Source: a bacterium
GTDB taxonomy: Bacteria; UBP6; UBA1177
Length of the DNA stretch: 64,000 nt
NCBI GenBank assembly: GCA_017645765.1
Contig: JAGCNV010000079.1
Span: 1 to 64,000, forward strand
Direction: 5' to 3'
Both the position numbers and the translations under genes were made by a program. Every line of letters starts with the position of its first letter. Positions within the stretch are counted from its first letter, which is position 1. The notes below the pieces were generated by a model. It was not told the DNA's origin. It saw nothing but the letters and a program-made list of their open reading frames with translations, and did no database searches. Of this stretch, positions 1-8,159 are shown in pieces.

Positions 1-92
1 CGTTTCGCCAATCTCCGATAACCGCCCAAGCCCAACTCATACTCTGTCAAAACCTGCTCACGCAACTCCAAAGGATAATGATTTACTCCCAT
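1..92 (-). CDS. IS3-family transposase OrfA, N-terminal fragment (cut by window edge)
   Basis: The 30 visible residues begin MGVNHYPLELREQVL and contain LGGYRRLAKR. This is the first helix and turn of the OrfA helix-turn-helix that binds the terminal repeats in IS150-like elements (family pattern GxGGYRxLAKKY). The ATG has an AGGTGG ribosome binding site a few bases upstream. In this family OrfA is normally extended by programmed frameshifting into OrfB, the DDE integrase domain; that part is off the window. The gene is partial only because the window ends. Confidence 0.68.
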   Translation of the reverse strand, partial: MGVNHYPLELREQVLTEYELGLGGYRRLAK

Positions 93-139
93 TTTTCCAC
101 CTCTCTTTAATGGGTGTCCAAACTTTGGGGGTCAGAACA
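1..139 (-). mobile_element. End of an IS3-family (IS150-group) insertion sequence, cut by the window
   Basis: Read on the minus strand from 139 the sequence begins TGTTCTGACCCCCAAAG and continues GGACACCC. This is the kind of TG-starting terminal inverted repeat known from IS3-family elements. It is followed by a strong RBS (gagaggtgg) and the start of an OrfA-like transposase. The other end and the direct repeat lie outside the window, so completeness cannot be judged. It sits about 50 bp beyond the toxN stop codon, placing the toxin locus in a mobile neighbourhood. Confidence 0.72.
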
Positions 140-160
140 CTACAGTGTGGGGATGGGAAT

Positions 161-182
161 GAGCCGTGTCAGGTCACGGCTC
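161..182. other. Perfect 8-bp hairpin downstream of toxN
   Basis: gagccgtg (161-168) and cacggctc (175-182) are perfect inverted repeats around a 6-nt loop, six bases beyond the toxN stop. There is no T-run on either side in the toxN direction, so it is a poor intrinsic terminator. It could protect the 3' end of the transcript or be a remnant of the element junction. Confidence 0.4.
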
Positions 183-187
183 TACGA

Positions 188-745
188 TTATTTGCTGATC
201 TCAGCTAATCTCGCTTTCAAATGTGCCAGATTTTCGGAAAGTTCAGTGTGTTTAGATTTCATAATAAATTCAACAGCTTTTTCTTCCAAAAGCCGAAAAT
301 CGTTGCAGCGTTCAGCAAGATGTGTTGAGCCGCCTTTTTCCATTTTGTATTCGTAAAGTTTTCTGGCGTTTTCACATATTTTATCTTCGAGGGATGTAAT
401 AACACGATGTTCCCTCTGCAAAAGAGCTTTATATTTTTGATCTTTAACCTTTTTGATGTCGAAATTCACTATCTGTGACTGAGGAACAGGAAACATATTG
501 TTCAGGTTTATAACGGCCAAACGCTTTATTTTTATCAAATCCAATCCTTCTTTCATGTATTTATGTTTTGCTTTGAACGAAGAAAGCGGTGCAAAATATT
601 TTTGATTATGTACTTCAAGCACGATTCCTATGTATTTTCGTTCATTTTGCTGATCCGGTTTTTTGTTGCGGAACAAATGCGGAATAAATGAAGCGAGATA
701 GTCGATGTAATCCGGATTGATTTCGTATATTCTCAAACTTCCCAT
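188..745 (-). CDS. toxN: Type III toxin-antitoxin toxin, ToxN/AbiQ-family endoribonuclease, with a ValS-derived C-terminal tail
   Basis: A 185-aa protein recognised as ToxN/AbiQ family from a run of family features: an N-terminal YEINPDYIDYL segment, KYIGIVLEV, KYFAPLSSFKAKH, LAVINLNNMFPV, and the late CNDFRLLEEK. In characterised members (ToxIN, AbiQ) the protein is a sequence-specific RNase that cuts its own repeat RNA and is held inactive by the processed repeats; these loci often give phage abortive infection. The context fits: promoter, short repeat-bearing RNA and terminator lie just upstream. The SD before the ATG is weak. Family homology ends near residue 163; the remaining 22 residues (SKHTELSEN...ARLAEISK) are identical to the ValS C-terminus. 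Whether the fused tail leaves the toxin active is unknown. Confidence 0.85.
   Translation of the reverse strand: MGSLRIYEINPDYIDYLASFIPHLFRNKKPDQQNERKYIGIVLEVHNQKYFAPLSSFKAKHKYMKEGLDLIKIKRLAVINLNNMFPVPQSQIVNFDIKKVKDQKYKALLQREHRVITSLEDKICENARKLYEYKMEKGGSTHLAERCNDFRLLEEKAVEFIMKSKHTELSENLAHLKARLAEISK
189..259 (-). repeat. 71-bp direct repeat, copy of the valS 3' end (distal copy)
   Basis: Matches 4522-4592 at all but 4 of 71 positions and is read in the same frame in both genes. All four differences are synonymous (Ser, Thr, Lys and Ser codons). Homology stops abruptly on both sides. This is the geometry of an attachment-site duplication at a gene 3' end, or of a recombination scar. Confidence 0.85.
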
Positions 746-756
746 AACAACTTCAT

Positions 757-787
757 AAAAAAAAGCGACTCAATTTCTTGAGCCGCC
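757..787 (-). terminator. Intrinsic terminator between ToxI-like RNA and toxN
   Basis: On the minus strand GCGGCTCAA and TTGAGTCGC form a 9-bp stem (one G-U pair) with a GAAA loop, followed by eight T residues. A leaky terminator directly before the toxin start is a hallmark of type III loci, where it sets the excess of antitoxin RNA over toxin mRNA. Confidence 0.88.
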
Positions 788-862
788 TTTCACGTTTACA
801 TTCTTGATCAGGACCAAGAGTAGTCACGTATAAATACTCTTCAGGGTAGAGCGTTACCACTG
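757..862 (-). ncRNA. toxI: Candidate ToxI-type antitoxin RNA with two divergent ~33-nt repeats
   Basis: Between a good sigma-70 promoter and the terminator lie about 105 nt with no credible reading frame. Two imperfect units are visible, at plus-strand 825-848 and 791-813. On the minus strand both follow the pattern CCTGA ... AGA ... ACGTG at a 33-34 nt period, and a weaker third half-unit may lie at 858-870. Known ToxI RNAs carry roughly 2-5 repeats of about 35 nt that fold as pseudoknots. The first unit also contains a perfect AAGAGTA/TACTCTT stem. The repeats are more diverged than in the best studied systems, so their limits are tentative. Confidence 0.65.
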
Positions 863-868
863 TGCAAT

Positions 869-896
869 ATATTAGTCATTTATTTCAGAAAGTCAA
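869..896 (-). promoter_or_regulatory. Promoter of the toxI-toxN locus
   Basis: Minus strand: -35 TTGACT (891-896), 16-nt spacer, -10 TAATAT (869-874). Transcription would start near 862, just before the repeat-bearing region. Confidence 0.7.
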
Positions 897-998
897 ATAA
901 ATTTTTGATTTTTATTTTATCTGTGTTTACAGCGGCTTTACAACTTATCTGCACAGAAAAGGGTGCAAAAATTCAAATCTCGCTTCTGAGCAAAATTC

Positions 999-2897
999 CT
1001 ACTCTTCCTTAAAAATTTCGTAGAAATATTTCCGAGATTCTTTTTTATTTTCTTTGTAGTGCTTTTCAGATGAAACCAGGTCGTTATTTTCATCATATTC
1101 AAAATCGATGCTGTACTCTTCCCATGCCGAACCTTCAGGTTCAAGATATTTTTCTGAAACGAGGTTTCCTTTCGGATCGTATTCATAAGCCGTTGTTCCG
1201 ATTTTATGCCAGATTTTATCCGTGCTCTGAGTGTTCCCGTGATAGTCGTAAACGAATCTGTCGTCTTCAATAAGCCTGTCAAAAGAATCGTATTTCAAGT
1301 ATTTGGCAAACATTGCAGCAGCATCGGGATTTTCTTCGTCCCATTCCTCGGCAAATCTCCTTTCAACCAGATTATCTCTTTCATCATAAAAACAGAGTTC
1401 AATCCCTAGTTGTCCTAAGAACTCATTCCCTTCCGCATCTTCAAAAGCCCAATAGAACTTTGATTCTTCAAGTTTTCCGTTCTGGGCATACTTGAAACGG
1501 GTGATTTCTCCTTTTATGGTGAGATCGTCTGCTGTCATGCCGTTTTCATAAATTTTGTTCCGAACAGTTATTCTTCCAAATTCGTCAAATTCATAGGAAT
1601 AATCCGCCATAGTGCATGAATCTTCGGAGCAATAATTTTCTGTTTTTACAAGGTTTGTTTCGTCATAATAAGTCTTTTCGACTCTTTTTTTTGCTTCTCC
1701 GAGAGCATTGAGTTCCTGATATACGGTTTCGCGCCCTTTTTCATCGTAAATTCTTTCAGTGGTAACTTTAGTCTGGCCGTCATCGCTTTCAACGTTCTCT
1801 CTTTTTCTTTTCAGAGAACCGTCGGAATAATATTCCCACTCGTCGTCCAGCCACGAGAATATCCCGATCAACGGATTTATGTTTACTCTTACTGGTTTCA
1901 GATTTTCGTCGTAAAAATAATCTCTTTCGTATCTGCTCTTCTTCCATCCGGCACCTATTGCATCGTAGAAATTATATATGTTGTGCCAACTCGTCACCGG
2001 AATTGCCGCTGAAACATAATAGTCGTATTTTACTGACTTTTTTGCCAGCAGCGTTCTGCTTAGAAAAGATGAATAGTCATACTTGTAGACGGAAATCAAA
2101 CGGTTGTTTTCATCGAACTCTTTGTAGGCAAAGAAGCGTTCTTTTCTGATCGTTTTCCCTTCATCGTTATAGAAATATTCCTCCGCTTCCGGCCAGTAGA
2201 GATCTTCAAGAAACTCGTCTGCACCAGCAACATAGCCCGGAAGCTTGTAATGAGTTTCCCGTTGAATTTTTCCGTTTTCGTCATAGCGGTAGTAAACACA
2301 TCCGGCTTCTTTGTCTGTAGATTTTCCGTTGCACATTTTTTCGACAGAACCGTCATCATTGAATTTATAGGAAAAGTAACGGCAGTAGGACTCAGTGCAG
2401 ATGCTTGTCACATTGCCCTTTTCATCGTATTCGTAAGACGACAAACCGTCGCATTCGTCCAAGTTTGCGGATGTGCATTTGGATTTGGTTTCGAATTTGA
2501 CGCGGCAGTTTTTGTCGTAATACCGGTCTATCTGATAGCTGTAATCGCCGTCGATACCGTTTTCAAAACCGTCACCTTGCCAGTCTATTTCAACAATTTC
2601 TTTTGTAAGAACCTTTTTGCCGAAACATTCCTGAGTCAGGGAATTTGCCTCATCCGGCAAATCTTCGTCGTTTTCAGAATCAGAATCTACATCTTGGCCT
2701 GGCATTTCATCAGAATCATCAATAAAATCCGAATCTTGCGAGCTGTTTTCTGCATCTTCGATGACCGTCAGATCATCGGAATCCGTGTGGCTATCAGAAT
2801 CTGTGTAAGAATCGTTTTCAGTATTTTTTGACGAGGAACAGGAAAACAGAAAAAAAACTGTTAAAACAAATAAAAACCATTTAAAAAAGGTCTGCAT
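999..2897 (-). CDS. Lipoprotein with tandem YD-like repeats and Asp-rich linker
   Basis: A 632-aa predicted lipoprotein. The start is the ATG with GGAGG five bases upstream, giving MQTFFKWFLFVL, a hydrophobic core and lipobox FSCSSS. Residues of about 25-85 are an Asp/Ser/Glu linker (DSYTDSDSHTDSDD). The rest is built from repeated motifs such as YEYDEKGNVTSIC, YRYDENGKIQRE, RIYDEKGRETVYQ and YEFDEFGRITVRN. These resemble the YD/RHS-type repeats that form beta-strand cages or fibres on cell surfaces. No catalytic motif was recognised. It is probably exposed on the outer membrane; function unknown. It stands alone, with 130 bp to the next lipoprotein on the same strand. Confidence 0.8.
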   Translation of the reverse strand: MQTFFKWFLFVLTVFFLFSCSSSKNTENDSYTDSDSHTDSDDLTVIEDAENSSQDSDFIDDSDEMPGQDVDSDSENDEDLPDEANSLTQECFGKKVLTKEIVEIDWQGDGFENGIDGDYSYQIDRYYDKNCRVKFETKSKCTSANLDECDGLSSYEYDEKGNVTSICTESYCRYFSYKFNDDGSVEKMCNGKSTDKEAGCVYYRYDENGKIQRETHYKLPGYVAGADEFLEDLYWPEAEEYFYNDEGKTIRKERFFAYKEFDENNRLISVYKYDYSSFLSRTLLAKKSVKYDYYVSAAIPVTSWHNIYNFYDAIGAGWKKSRYERDYFYDENLKPVRVNINPLIGIFSWLDDEWEYYSDGSLKRKRENVESDDGQTKVTTERIYDEKGRETVYQELNALGEAKKRVEKTYYDETNLVKTENYCSEDSCTMADYSYEFDEFGRITVRNKIYENGMTADDLTIKGEITRFKYAQNGKLEESKFYWAFEDAEGNEFLGQLGIELCFYDERDNLVERRFAEEWDEENPDAAAMFAKYLKYDSFDRLIEDDRFVYDYHGNTQSTDKIWHKIGTTAYEYDPKGNLVSEKYLEPEGSAWEEYSIDFEYDENNDLVSSEKHYKENKKESRKYFYEIFKEE

Positions 2898-3030
2898 TTG
2901 AACCTCCGGAGAATGATTATTCAAAAAGACTTGAAATTATATTTTTCATTGAAAATTTAGCAAGCGAAAAAGGCAAAATTTTTAAGAAAAATCAAAGGTT
3001 TTGACGGGAAAAGAACCTTTTCAGGAAATG

Positions 3031-4368
3031 TTATCTTACACAGCGGACTGAGAACGCGCCATGTGTATTTTCAGGAACTATATCGACAGAATTGCTTAAA
3101 CTGAAACGAAGAGTCCATACTGAATTCTCAATATCAGTTACGGAAGAAGATGACCAGAGCTCGATATTGCTGTCATCCACCTCGCTGAAATAACCTGGGA
3201 CTTCCGGGTATTGCGAACCGCTGCATACGCAGCTTCCCTCGCCACACTCTGCTTCCCACTCACCTTCGCAAGTGCCTTCCCATGCTCCGGCTTCTTTTGC
3301 TTCCATATCGGAAAGCAAATCGTTTTCACTTATTCTGCACTCTCCTTCCGATACCATCTTCGGGCAGTTCTTAACGAGTTTTCTGAGTTCGTCTATATTT
3401 GGAAGTTTCCAGTCGTCATGGCCGCATACAGAGAGGTTTTCACAATAATTTGCAGCTTCTTCCCAGTTCATTGTGGCGGAAGAAAGAGGCGACCACATGT
3501 TATCATCAATTGTATGGCATGCGTTGTATGTGTCGTCTGACCACTCTACCTCTTTGCAGTCGATTACTTCTCCGCCGGAATCGAGACATTCGCAGAGATC
3601 ATCCGGTGTTTTAAAATCGTAGATTGCTGCAAGTTCTTCCTTATCAAGGGTAAGTTCTGCTCTCATAGCGAGTTTAAATATCTCTCCTGCGGTAAAATTC
3701 TCGTTTTTGCCATAGCAGACCTGAGTTTTTCCGAGAGCGGTTTTTGCACCTGTTTCCGAGGCACTACTGTATTTATTTGCCGCAATCAGGCATCGTTTAG
3801 TGCTGAAGTCTTCTGAAAAAGCGGTGTCGAAGATCAGTATTTCCGGAGCCTCATCAACTCTATCGACCCCGTTTGCCTTCATTGTGTCAATGTACTGAAG
3901 CGGAACAGTGAAATATACATCGGTTGTCGTACGCCAGTCATAGTCTTTATTTCCATCGGCGAAAATTCTTCCATTTACACCCTGTTCGTATTCTGCAAAA
4001 AATGTATTCTGCTCTCCCTGGAAAAACTGTTTGCCGTTGATATCGGAAAATCCGAACGCTACTTTCGTGTGGTCAGCAGGTTCTGGGTTATTTATTATGC
4101 TTGCATTTATTATTCCGACACCTTTTAAAGCGAAATATGCACCGCCCTTTTCGCTTGCGGCAAGAAGCGAATCGTCAAGTTTGCACGGATCATCGTCTGT
4201 GTCTGTATCAGCATCATCCAAAGGCGCGCCGTTCCCAGCTGAATCGGAATTGCCGGTATCAGCTGTTGTGTCACCTGTGTCGGCAGTTTTTTCTTCTTTT
4301 TTGTCGCTTCCGCAACCGGCAAAAAGCAGAATCGCCAGAATGACTGTTAAAATCATCGATTTTTTCAT
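3031..4368 (-). CDS. Lipoprotein with C-terminal DUF1566 (Lcl C-terminal-like) domain
   Basis: A 445-aa protein starting at the ATG preceded by GGAGGTTGTC; an in-frame extension of 20 codons upstream lacks an RBS. Signal MKKSMILTVILAILLFAGC with lipobox FAGC, then a Thr/Asp-rich linker (TADTGDTTADTGNSD, DDADTDTDDDPC). The C-terminal 160 residues carry the DUF1566 signature NWEEAANYCENLSVCGHDDWKLPNIDELRKLV and end GAFSVRCVR. DUF1566 domains are related to the FGE/C-type-lectin-like fold and occur on surface proteins. The middle part (residues 80-280) was not recognised. It lies between the two copies of the valS-end repeat. Confidence 0.8.
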   Translation of the reverse strand: MKKSMILTVILAILLFAGCGSDKKEEKTADTGDTTADTGNSDSAGNGAPLDDADTDTDDDPCKLDDSLLAASEKGGAYFALKGVGIINASIINNPEPADHTKVAFGFSDINGKQFFQGEQNTFFAEYEQGVNGRIFADGNKDYDWRTTTDVYFTVPLQYIDTMKANGVDRVDEAPEILIFDTAFSEDFSTKRCLIAANKYSSASETGAKTALGKTQVCYGKNENFTAGEIFKLAMRAELTLDKEELAAIYDFKTPDDLCECLDSGGEVIDCKEVEWSDDTYNACHTIDDNMWSPLSSATMNWEEAANYCENLSVCGHDDWKLPNIDELRKLVKNCPKMVSEGECRISENDLLSDMEAKEAGAWEGTCEGEWEAECGEGSCVCSGSQYPEVPGYFSEVDDSNIELWSSSSVTDIENSVWTLRFSLSNSVDIVPENTHGAFSVRCVR

Positions 4369-4520
4369 GACAACCTCCATAAAGTTAAAAAACCAAACAA
4401 GCATATATTTAGTTGCACAAAGTGCCAATTTTTCTGACTCAAAAATTCAAAAAAAAAAAAAAATGACAAGACTTTAATTTTATTGATAAATTTTTGCGAT
4501 TTTTTTTATAAATCAGAGTT

Positions 4521-7181
4521 CTATTTACTGATCTCAGCTAATCTCGCCTTCAAATGTGCCAGATTTTCGGAAAGTTCGGTGTGTTTCGATTTTTCTTTTT
4601 CGACTACTTCTGGCTGCGCTTTTGAGAGGAAATTCGGGTTGTTGAGTTTCTTGTCGCAGAGTTCGAAATCCTTTTTGATCTTCGCGATCTCCTTTTCAAG
4701 ACGCTTGATCTCGTCGGTGAAATCGATGAATCCTGCAAGCGGAATGTAGAGCGTGCCGCCTTTTACGAGCGAACTTGCAGTCTCTTTGTCGGGAGTGAAA
4801 CCGCTGACGAATTCAACATCTTTTACTCTTGCAAGCTTGATTATGTATTCGAGTTTTTCGCTGAGCGCGCTCTTGAGTTCGTCCGCAAGATCTAGTTTGA
4901 GCGGAAGTTCAGCCGACGGTTTGATGTTGTTTTCAGCGCGGATCGTTCTGATGACGGTGATGATCTCGATGATCTCCTCCATCGTCTGAGGGTCACGCTC
5001 GAAAACAGGGCAGTCGCCTACTTCGGGGAAACGGCTGATCATTATCGATTCTTCGCGTCCGTCGAAGCTGAAGGGCAGGCTCTGCCACAACTCTTCGGTG
5101 ACGTGCGGCATGAAGGGGTGAAGCAGTTTCAGGCTGGCGTCGAGAACCTTGAGAAGAACGCGTTTCGAAACGGCTTTCGCGTTTTCGTCGGTACCAAAGA
5201 AGGTCGGTTTGACGAGCTCGATGTACCAGTCGCAGAATTCGTGCCAGAAGAAGTGGTATATTGCGCCGGCAGCATCGTTGAGCCTCATTTCGTCGAGGTT
5301 TTTCCGGACTTCCTCGGTTGCAGTTTCGAGTTTTGAAAGTATCCATTTGTCGGCAAACGCGAAGTCGTCGTTTTTGTATTCTACCGGATTGAAATCGAGT
5401 TTTTCACCTTCTGCAAACTGCATGAGGCAGAATCTCGTCGCGTTGTAGATCTTGTTGATGAAAGCCCAGTAGCCTTCGAACCATTCATCCGAAAGTTTAA
5501 CGTCTCTGCCAGCAAGCGGCATCATCGCGAATGTGAATCTGAGAGCATCGGCACCGTATTTTTCGGTAACTACGAGCGGATCGATGACGTTGCCTTTGCT
5601 CTTCGACATCTTCTGACCGAATTTGTCGCGGACAAGACCGTGGAAGAAAACTTTTCCGAAAGGTTTCTCGCCCATGAATTTGTATCCCATCATGATCATT
5701 CTGGCTACCCAGAAGAAGATGATGTCGAAACCGGTTTCCATGAGTGTCGTCGGATAGTATTTCGCAAGTTCAGGCGTCTTTTCGGGCCATCCGAGGGTTG
5801 AGAATGGCCAGAGCTGAGAGCTGAACCAGGTGTCGAGAACGTCGGGGTCGCGTCTGAGTTTCGTCGAGCCGCATTTCGTGCATTTCGTCGGATCTTCGCG
5901 GCTGACTATCATTTCGCCGCACTCTTCGCAGTACCATACCGGTATCTGATGTCCCCACCAGAGCTGGCGGCTGATGCACCAGTCCTTGATGTTGTACATC
6001 CATTCGTAGTATGTCTTTTTCCAGGTCTCGGGCTGGAAGACGATCTTTCCCGTTTCGACCGCATCTATTGCCGGTTTCGCGAGGTCTTCCATCTTCAGGA
6101 ACCACTGGTCTGAAAGTATCGGTTCGACGATGGTCTTGCATCTCTGGCAGTGACCGACTGCGTGCATGTGCTTTTCGACTTTGAGGAGAAGTCCGAGTTT
6201 GTCGAGGTCTGCGACTATCGCCTCTCTCGCTTCGGTCGTGGTCATGCCGGCATATTTGCCGCCGAGTTCGTTGATCTCGCCCTTTTCGTTGATGACGTTG
6301 ATCTCTTCAAGGTTGTGGCGTTTGCCAGTCTCGAAGTCGTTGAAATCGTGGGCAGGCGTGACTTTTACTGCACCTGTTCCGAATTCGATGTCGACAAGAA
6401 TAGCGTCGCCGATTATCGGGATCTCCCTGTCGGTAAGCGGCAGTTTGACCTTTTTGCCGATGAGGTGCGCATAACGCTTGTCTTCTGGGTGGACTGCGAC
6501 CGCGCTGTCGCCGAGAAGCGTTTCAGGTCTTGTCGTTGCGATAGTCAGGAACTCGTCGCTTCCCGAGATCGGATATTTGATGTGCCAGAGGTGTCCTTCG
6601 ACGTTCTCGTGATCGACTTCAAGGTCGGAAAGAGCCGTTCTGCAGTGCGGACACCAGTTGATGATGTATGTATTTTTGTAGATGAGACCTTCTTCGTAAA
6701 GCGAAACGAAGACTTCGCGGACTGCTTTCGAAAGGTTTTCATCCATCGTGAAGCGTTCTCTCGACCAGTCGAGCGATGCTCCGAGGCATCTGAGCTGGCG
6801 CGTTATCGTGCTGCCGTTCTCCTTTTTCCACTGCCATACTCTTTCGAGGAATTTTTCGCGTCCGAGGTCGTGTCTCGAGATCCCCTCTTTGTTGAGAGCC
6901 CTTTCAACAACCATCTGCGTCGCGATACCGGCGTGGTCCGTGCCCGGAAGCCAGAGAACGTCGTAACCCGACATCCTTTTGTATCTGCTCATCGCGTCCT
7001 GAACGACGACCATGACGGCATGTCCCATGTGAAGGACGCCCGTTACGTTTGGAGGCGGAAGAACTATCGTGTAAGGCGGTTTTTTGCTGCTCGGGTCAGC
7101 CTTGAAAAAGCCTTTTTCCTCCCAGAACTGATACCACTTTTTTTCGATTGACAGATGGTCGTATTTCTTGTCGATTTCCAT
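4521..7181 (-). CDS. valS: Valine--tRNA ligase
   Basis: An 886-aa class I aminoacyl-tRNA synthetase that charges tRNA-Val and edits misactivated threonine. The HIGH motif is in PPPNVTGVLHMGHA (about residue 42-55) and KMSKS in GQKMSKSKGN (about 525). The connective editing domain (TTRPETLLGD), the anticodon-binding domain and the C-terminal coiled-coil arm (KRLEKEIAKIKKDFE) are all present, so length and architecture are normal. It starts one base after the stop of the citryl-CoA-lyase-like gene, whose last codons supply the RBS (CGGAGAATAAA), so the two are co-transcribed. Its last 23 codons are duplicated at the end of toxN. Confidence 0.97.
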   Translation of the reverse strand: MEIDKKYDHLSIEKKWYQFWEEKGFFKADPSSKKPPYTIVLPPPNVTGVLHMGHAVMVVVQDAMSRYKRMSGYDVLWLPGTDHAGIATQMVVERALNKEGISRHDLGREKFLERVWQWKKENGSTITRQLRCLGASLDWSRERFTMDENLSKAVREVFVSLYEEGLIYKNTYIINWCPHCRTALSDLEVDHENVEGHLWHIKYPISGSDEFLTIATTRPETLLGDSAVAVHPEDKRYAHLIGKKVKLPLTDREIPIIGDAILVDIEFGTGAVKVTPAHDFNDFETGKRHNLEEINVINEKGEINELGGKYAGMTTTEAREAIVADLDKLGLLLKVEKHMHAVGHCQRCKTIVEPILSDQWFLKMEDLAKPAIDAVETGKIVFQPETWKKTYYEWMYNIKDWCISRQLWWGHQIPVWYCEECGEMIVSREDPTKCTKCGSTKLRRDPDVLDTWFSSQLWPFSTLGWPEKTPELAKYYPTTLMETGFDIIFFWVARMIMMGYKFMGEKPFGKVFFHGLVRDKFGQKMSKSKGNVIDPLVVTEKYGADALRFTFAMMPLAGRDVKLSDEWFEGYWAFINKIYNATRFCLMQFAEGEKLDFNPVEYKNDDFAFADKWILSKLETATEEVRKNLDEMRLNDAAGAIYHFFWHEFCDWYIELVKPTFFGTDENAKAVSKRVLLKVLDASLKLLHPFMPHVTEELWQSLPFSFDGREESIMISRFPEVGDCPVFERDPQTMEEIIEIITVIRTIRAENNIKPSAELPLKLDLADELKSALSEKLEYIIKLARVKDVEFVSGFTPDKETASSLVKGGTLYIPLAGFIDFTDEIKRLEKEIAKIKKDFELCDKKLNNPNFLSKAQPEVVEKEKSKHTELSENLAHLKARLAEISK
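4522..4592 (-). repeat. 71-bp direct repeat, valS 3' end (proximal copy)
   Basis: Partner of 189-259. Here it forms the natural C-terminal arm of ValS. Together the two copies bracket toxIN and two lipoprotein genes (about 4.3 kb). Confidence 0.85.
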
Positions 7182-7182
7182 T

Positions 7183-7959
7183 TTATTCTCCGATTTTCCT
7201 CTTTTCGTGTCCGTTGTATATCGCAGCTTTCTGGTCGATGTTGCGCATCGGTTTCTGCGTAGTCTTTTCTTCTACGTAATGAGCCATGAGCCCCGGAACT
7301 CTCGAAATCATGAATATTCCGTTCGCAAGTTCCGCCGGGATGTCGAGAGCGAGAAGGACGGCGCCGATCATTCCGTCAACGTTGACCGGAAGTTTCGTTC
7401 CCTTTACTTTGAAAATGTTGGCTTCGATCATTTTTGCGAGTTTGATGAAGAAAAGTTTCTCTTCGGGAAGGTTTTTGAAGCAGATCTCTGCAAGTTTGAC
7501 GCTTCTCGGATCTTCGGTGTGGACTCTGTGGCCCATGCCGGGGAATCTGAATTTCTGCTCGAATTTCATCTTTACGAACTCTTCTACTTTCGCTTCGTCA
7601 AGCTCGTTTCCGCAGTATTCAGCGGCCGATTTGAGCATTTTCATCGTGTTTTCTATTGCTCCGCCGTGGAAAGCGTTGATCGCCAGAAGTCCCGATGCTA
7701 CAGCAGCATTGAGCGGTGCGCCCGTCGAAGTCGCGTTGAGGGTAGCCAGTGCGCTAGGAGGAGTTACGCCGTGATCGACTGAAGAAACCAGAACAGCCTG
7801 GAAAACTCGTCCTTCTTCTTTTGTCGGAAGTTCGCCCTTCAAAATCAGGTAAACCGTTTCCGCGTAGCTCAGATTTTCCATGATGTCTTCTATCGCATAG
7901 CCTCTGATCAAAATTTCGTTCGGTTTGATAGAAGTAACAGCCGTTGTCCATTCTGCCAT
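7183..7959 (-). CDS. Citrate synthase-family protein, probably citryl-CoA lyase-like
   Basis: A 258-aa protein, much shorter than citrate synthase (about 370-430 aa) and close to the length of citryl-CoA lyases. It keeps the family catalytic set: His in NAFHGGAIE, His in GHRVHTEDPR and Asp in NVDGMIGA. Citryl-CoA lyase cleaves citryl-CoA to acetyl-CoA and oxaloacetate, as in the two-step reverse TCA route; a citrate-synthase-like condensation on another acyl-CoA cannot be excluded. The start chosen is the ATG after GGAGGAAATC, four codons inside the longest frame. No citryl-CoA synthetase or other TCA gene is in view; the only partner is valS, one base downstream. Confidence 0.7.
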   Translation of the reverse strand: MAEWTTAVTSIKPNEILIRGYAIEDIMENLSYAETVYLILKGELPTKEEGRVFQAVLVSSVDHGVTPPSALATLNATSTGAPLNAAVASGLLAINAFHGGAIENTMKMLKSAAEYCGNELDEAKVEEFVKMKFEQKFRFPGMGHRVHTEDPRSVKLAEICFKNLPEEKLFFIKLAKMIEANIFKVKGTKLPVNVDGMIGAVLLALDIPAELANGIFMISRVPGLMAHYVEEKTTQKPMRNIDQKAAIYNGHEKRKIGE

Positions 7960-8076
7960 GATTTCCTCCAAAATTTCAATAAATTAAATAACTTACATTA
8001 GAGCCGGCAAATTTCCCGGAAACCGGAAAACAAGCGGTCCGCTAAAAAACCAAATATATTAGCAGAAACGATTTTT

Positions 8077-8105
8077 TTTTCAATTATGGCGATTTGAAAT
8101 ATAAT
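8077..8105 (+). promoter_or_regulatory. Probable promoter of dgt
   Basis: A perfect -10 TATAAT (8100-8105) with a poor -35 (TTTTCA, 17-nt spacer) in the divergent gap between the citryl-CoA-lyase-like gene and dgt. Confidence 0.5.
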
Positions 8106-8159
8106 CCTGCGAACGTAGAGACGTCATATTATGGCGTCTACAAAGGTTAGGAGAGAGAA

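Noticed and set aside
161-182. toxN terminator
   Set aside because: Perfect stem but no U-tract in the toxN direction; reported only as a hairpin.
6150-7151. 333-codon open frame opposite valS
   Set aside because: Shadow of a conserved synthetase gene; composition reflects the codon bias of the real strand.
8106-8132. Hairpin in the dgt leader as a terminator or riboswitch
   Set aside because: The stem around gtagagacg...cgtctac has a bulge, no T-run follows and it lies just after the -10 box; too weak to call.
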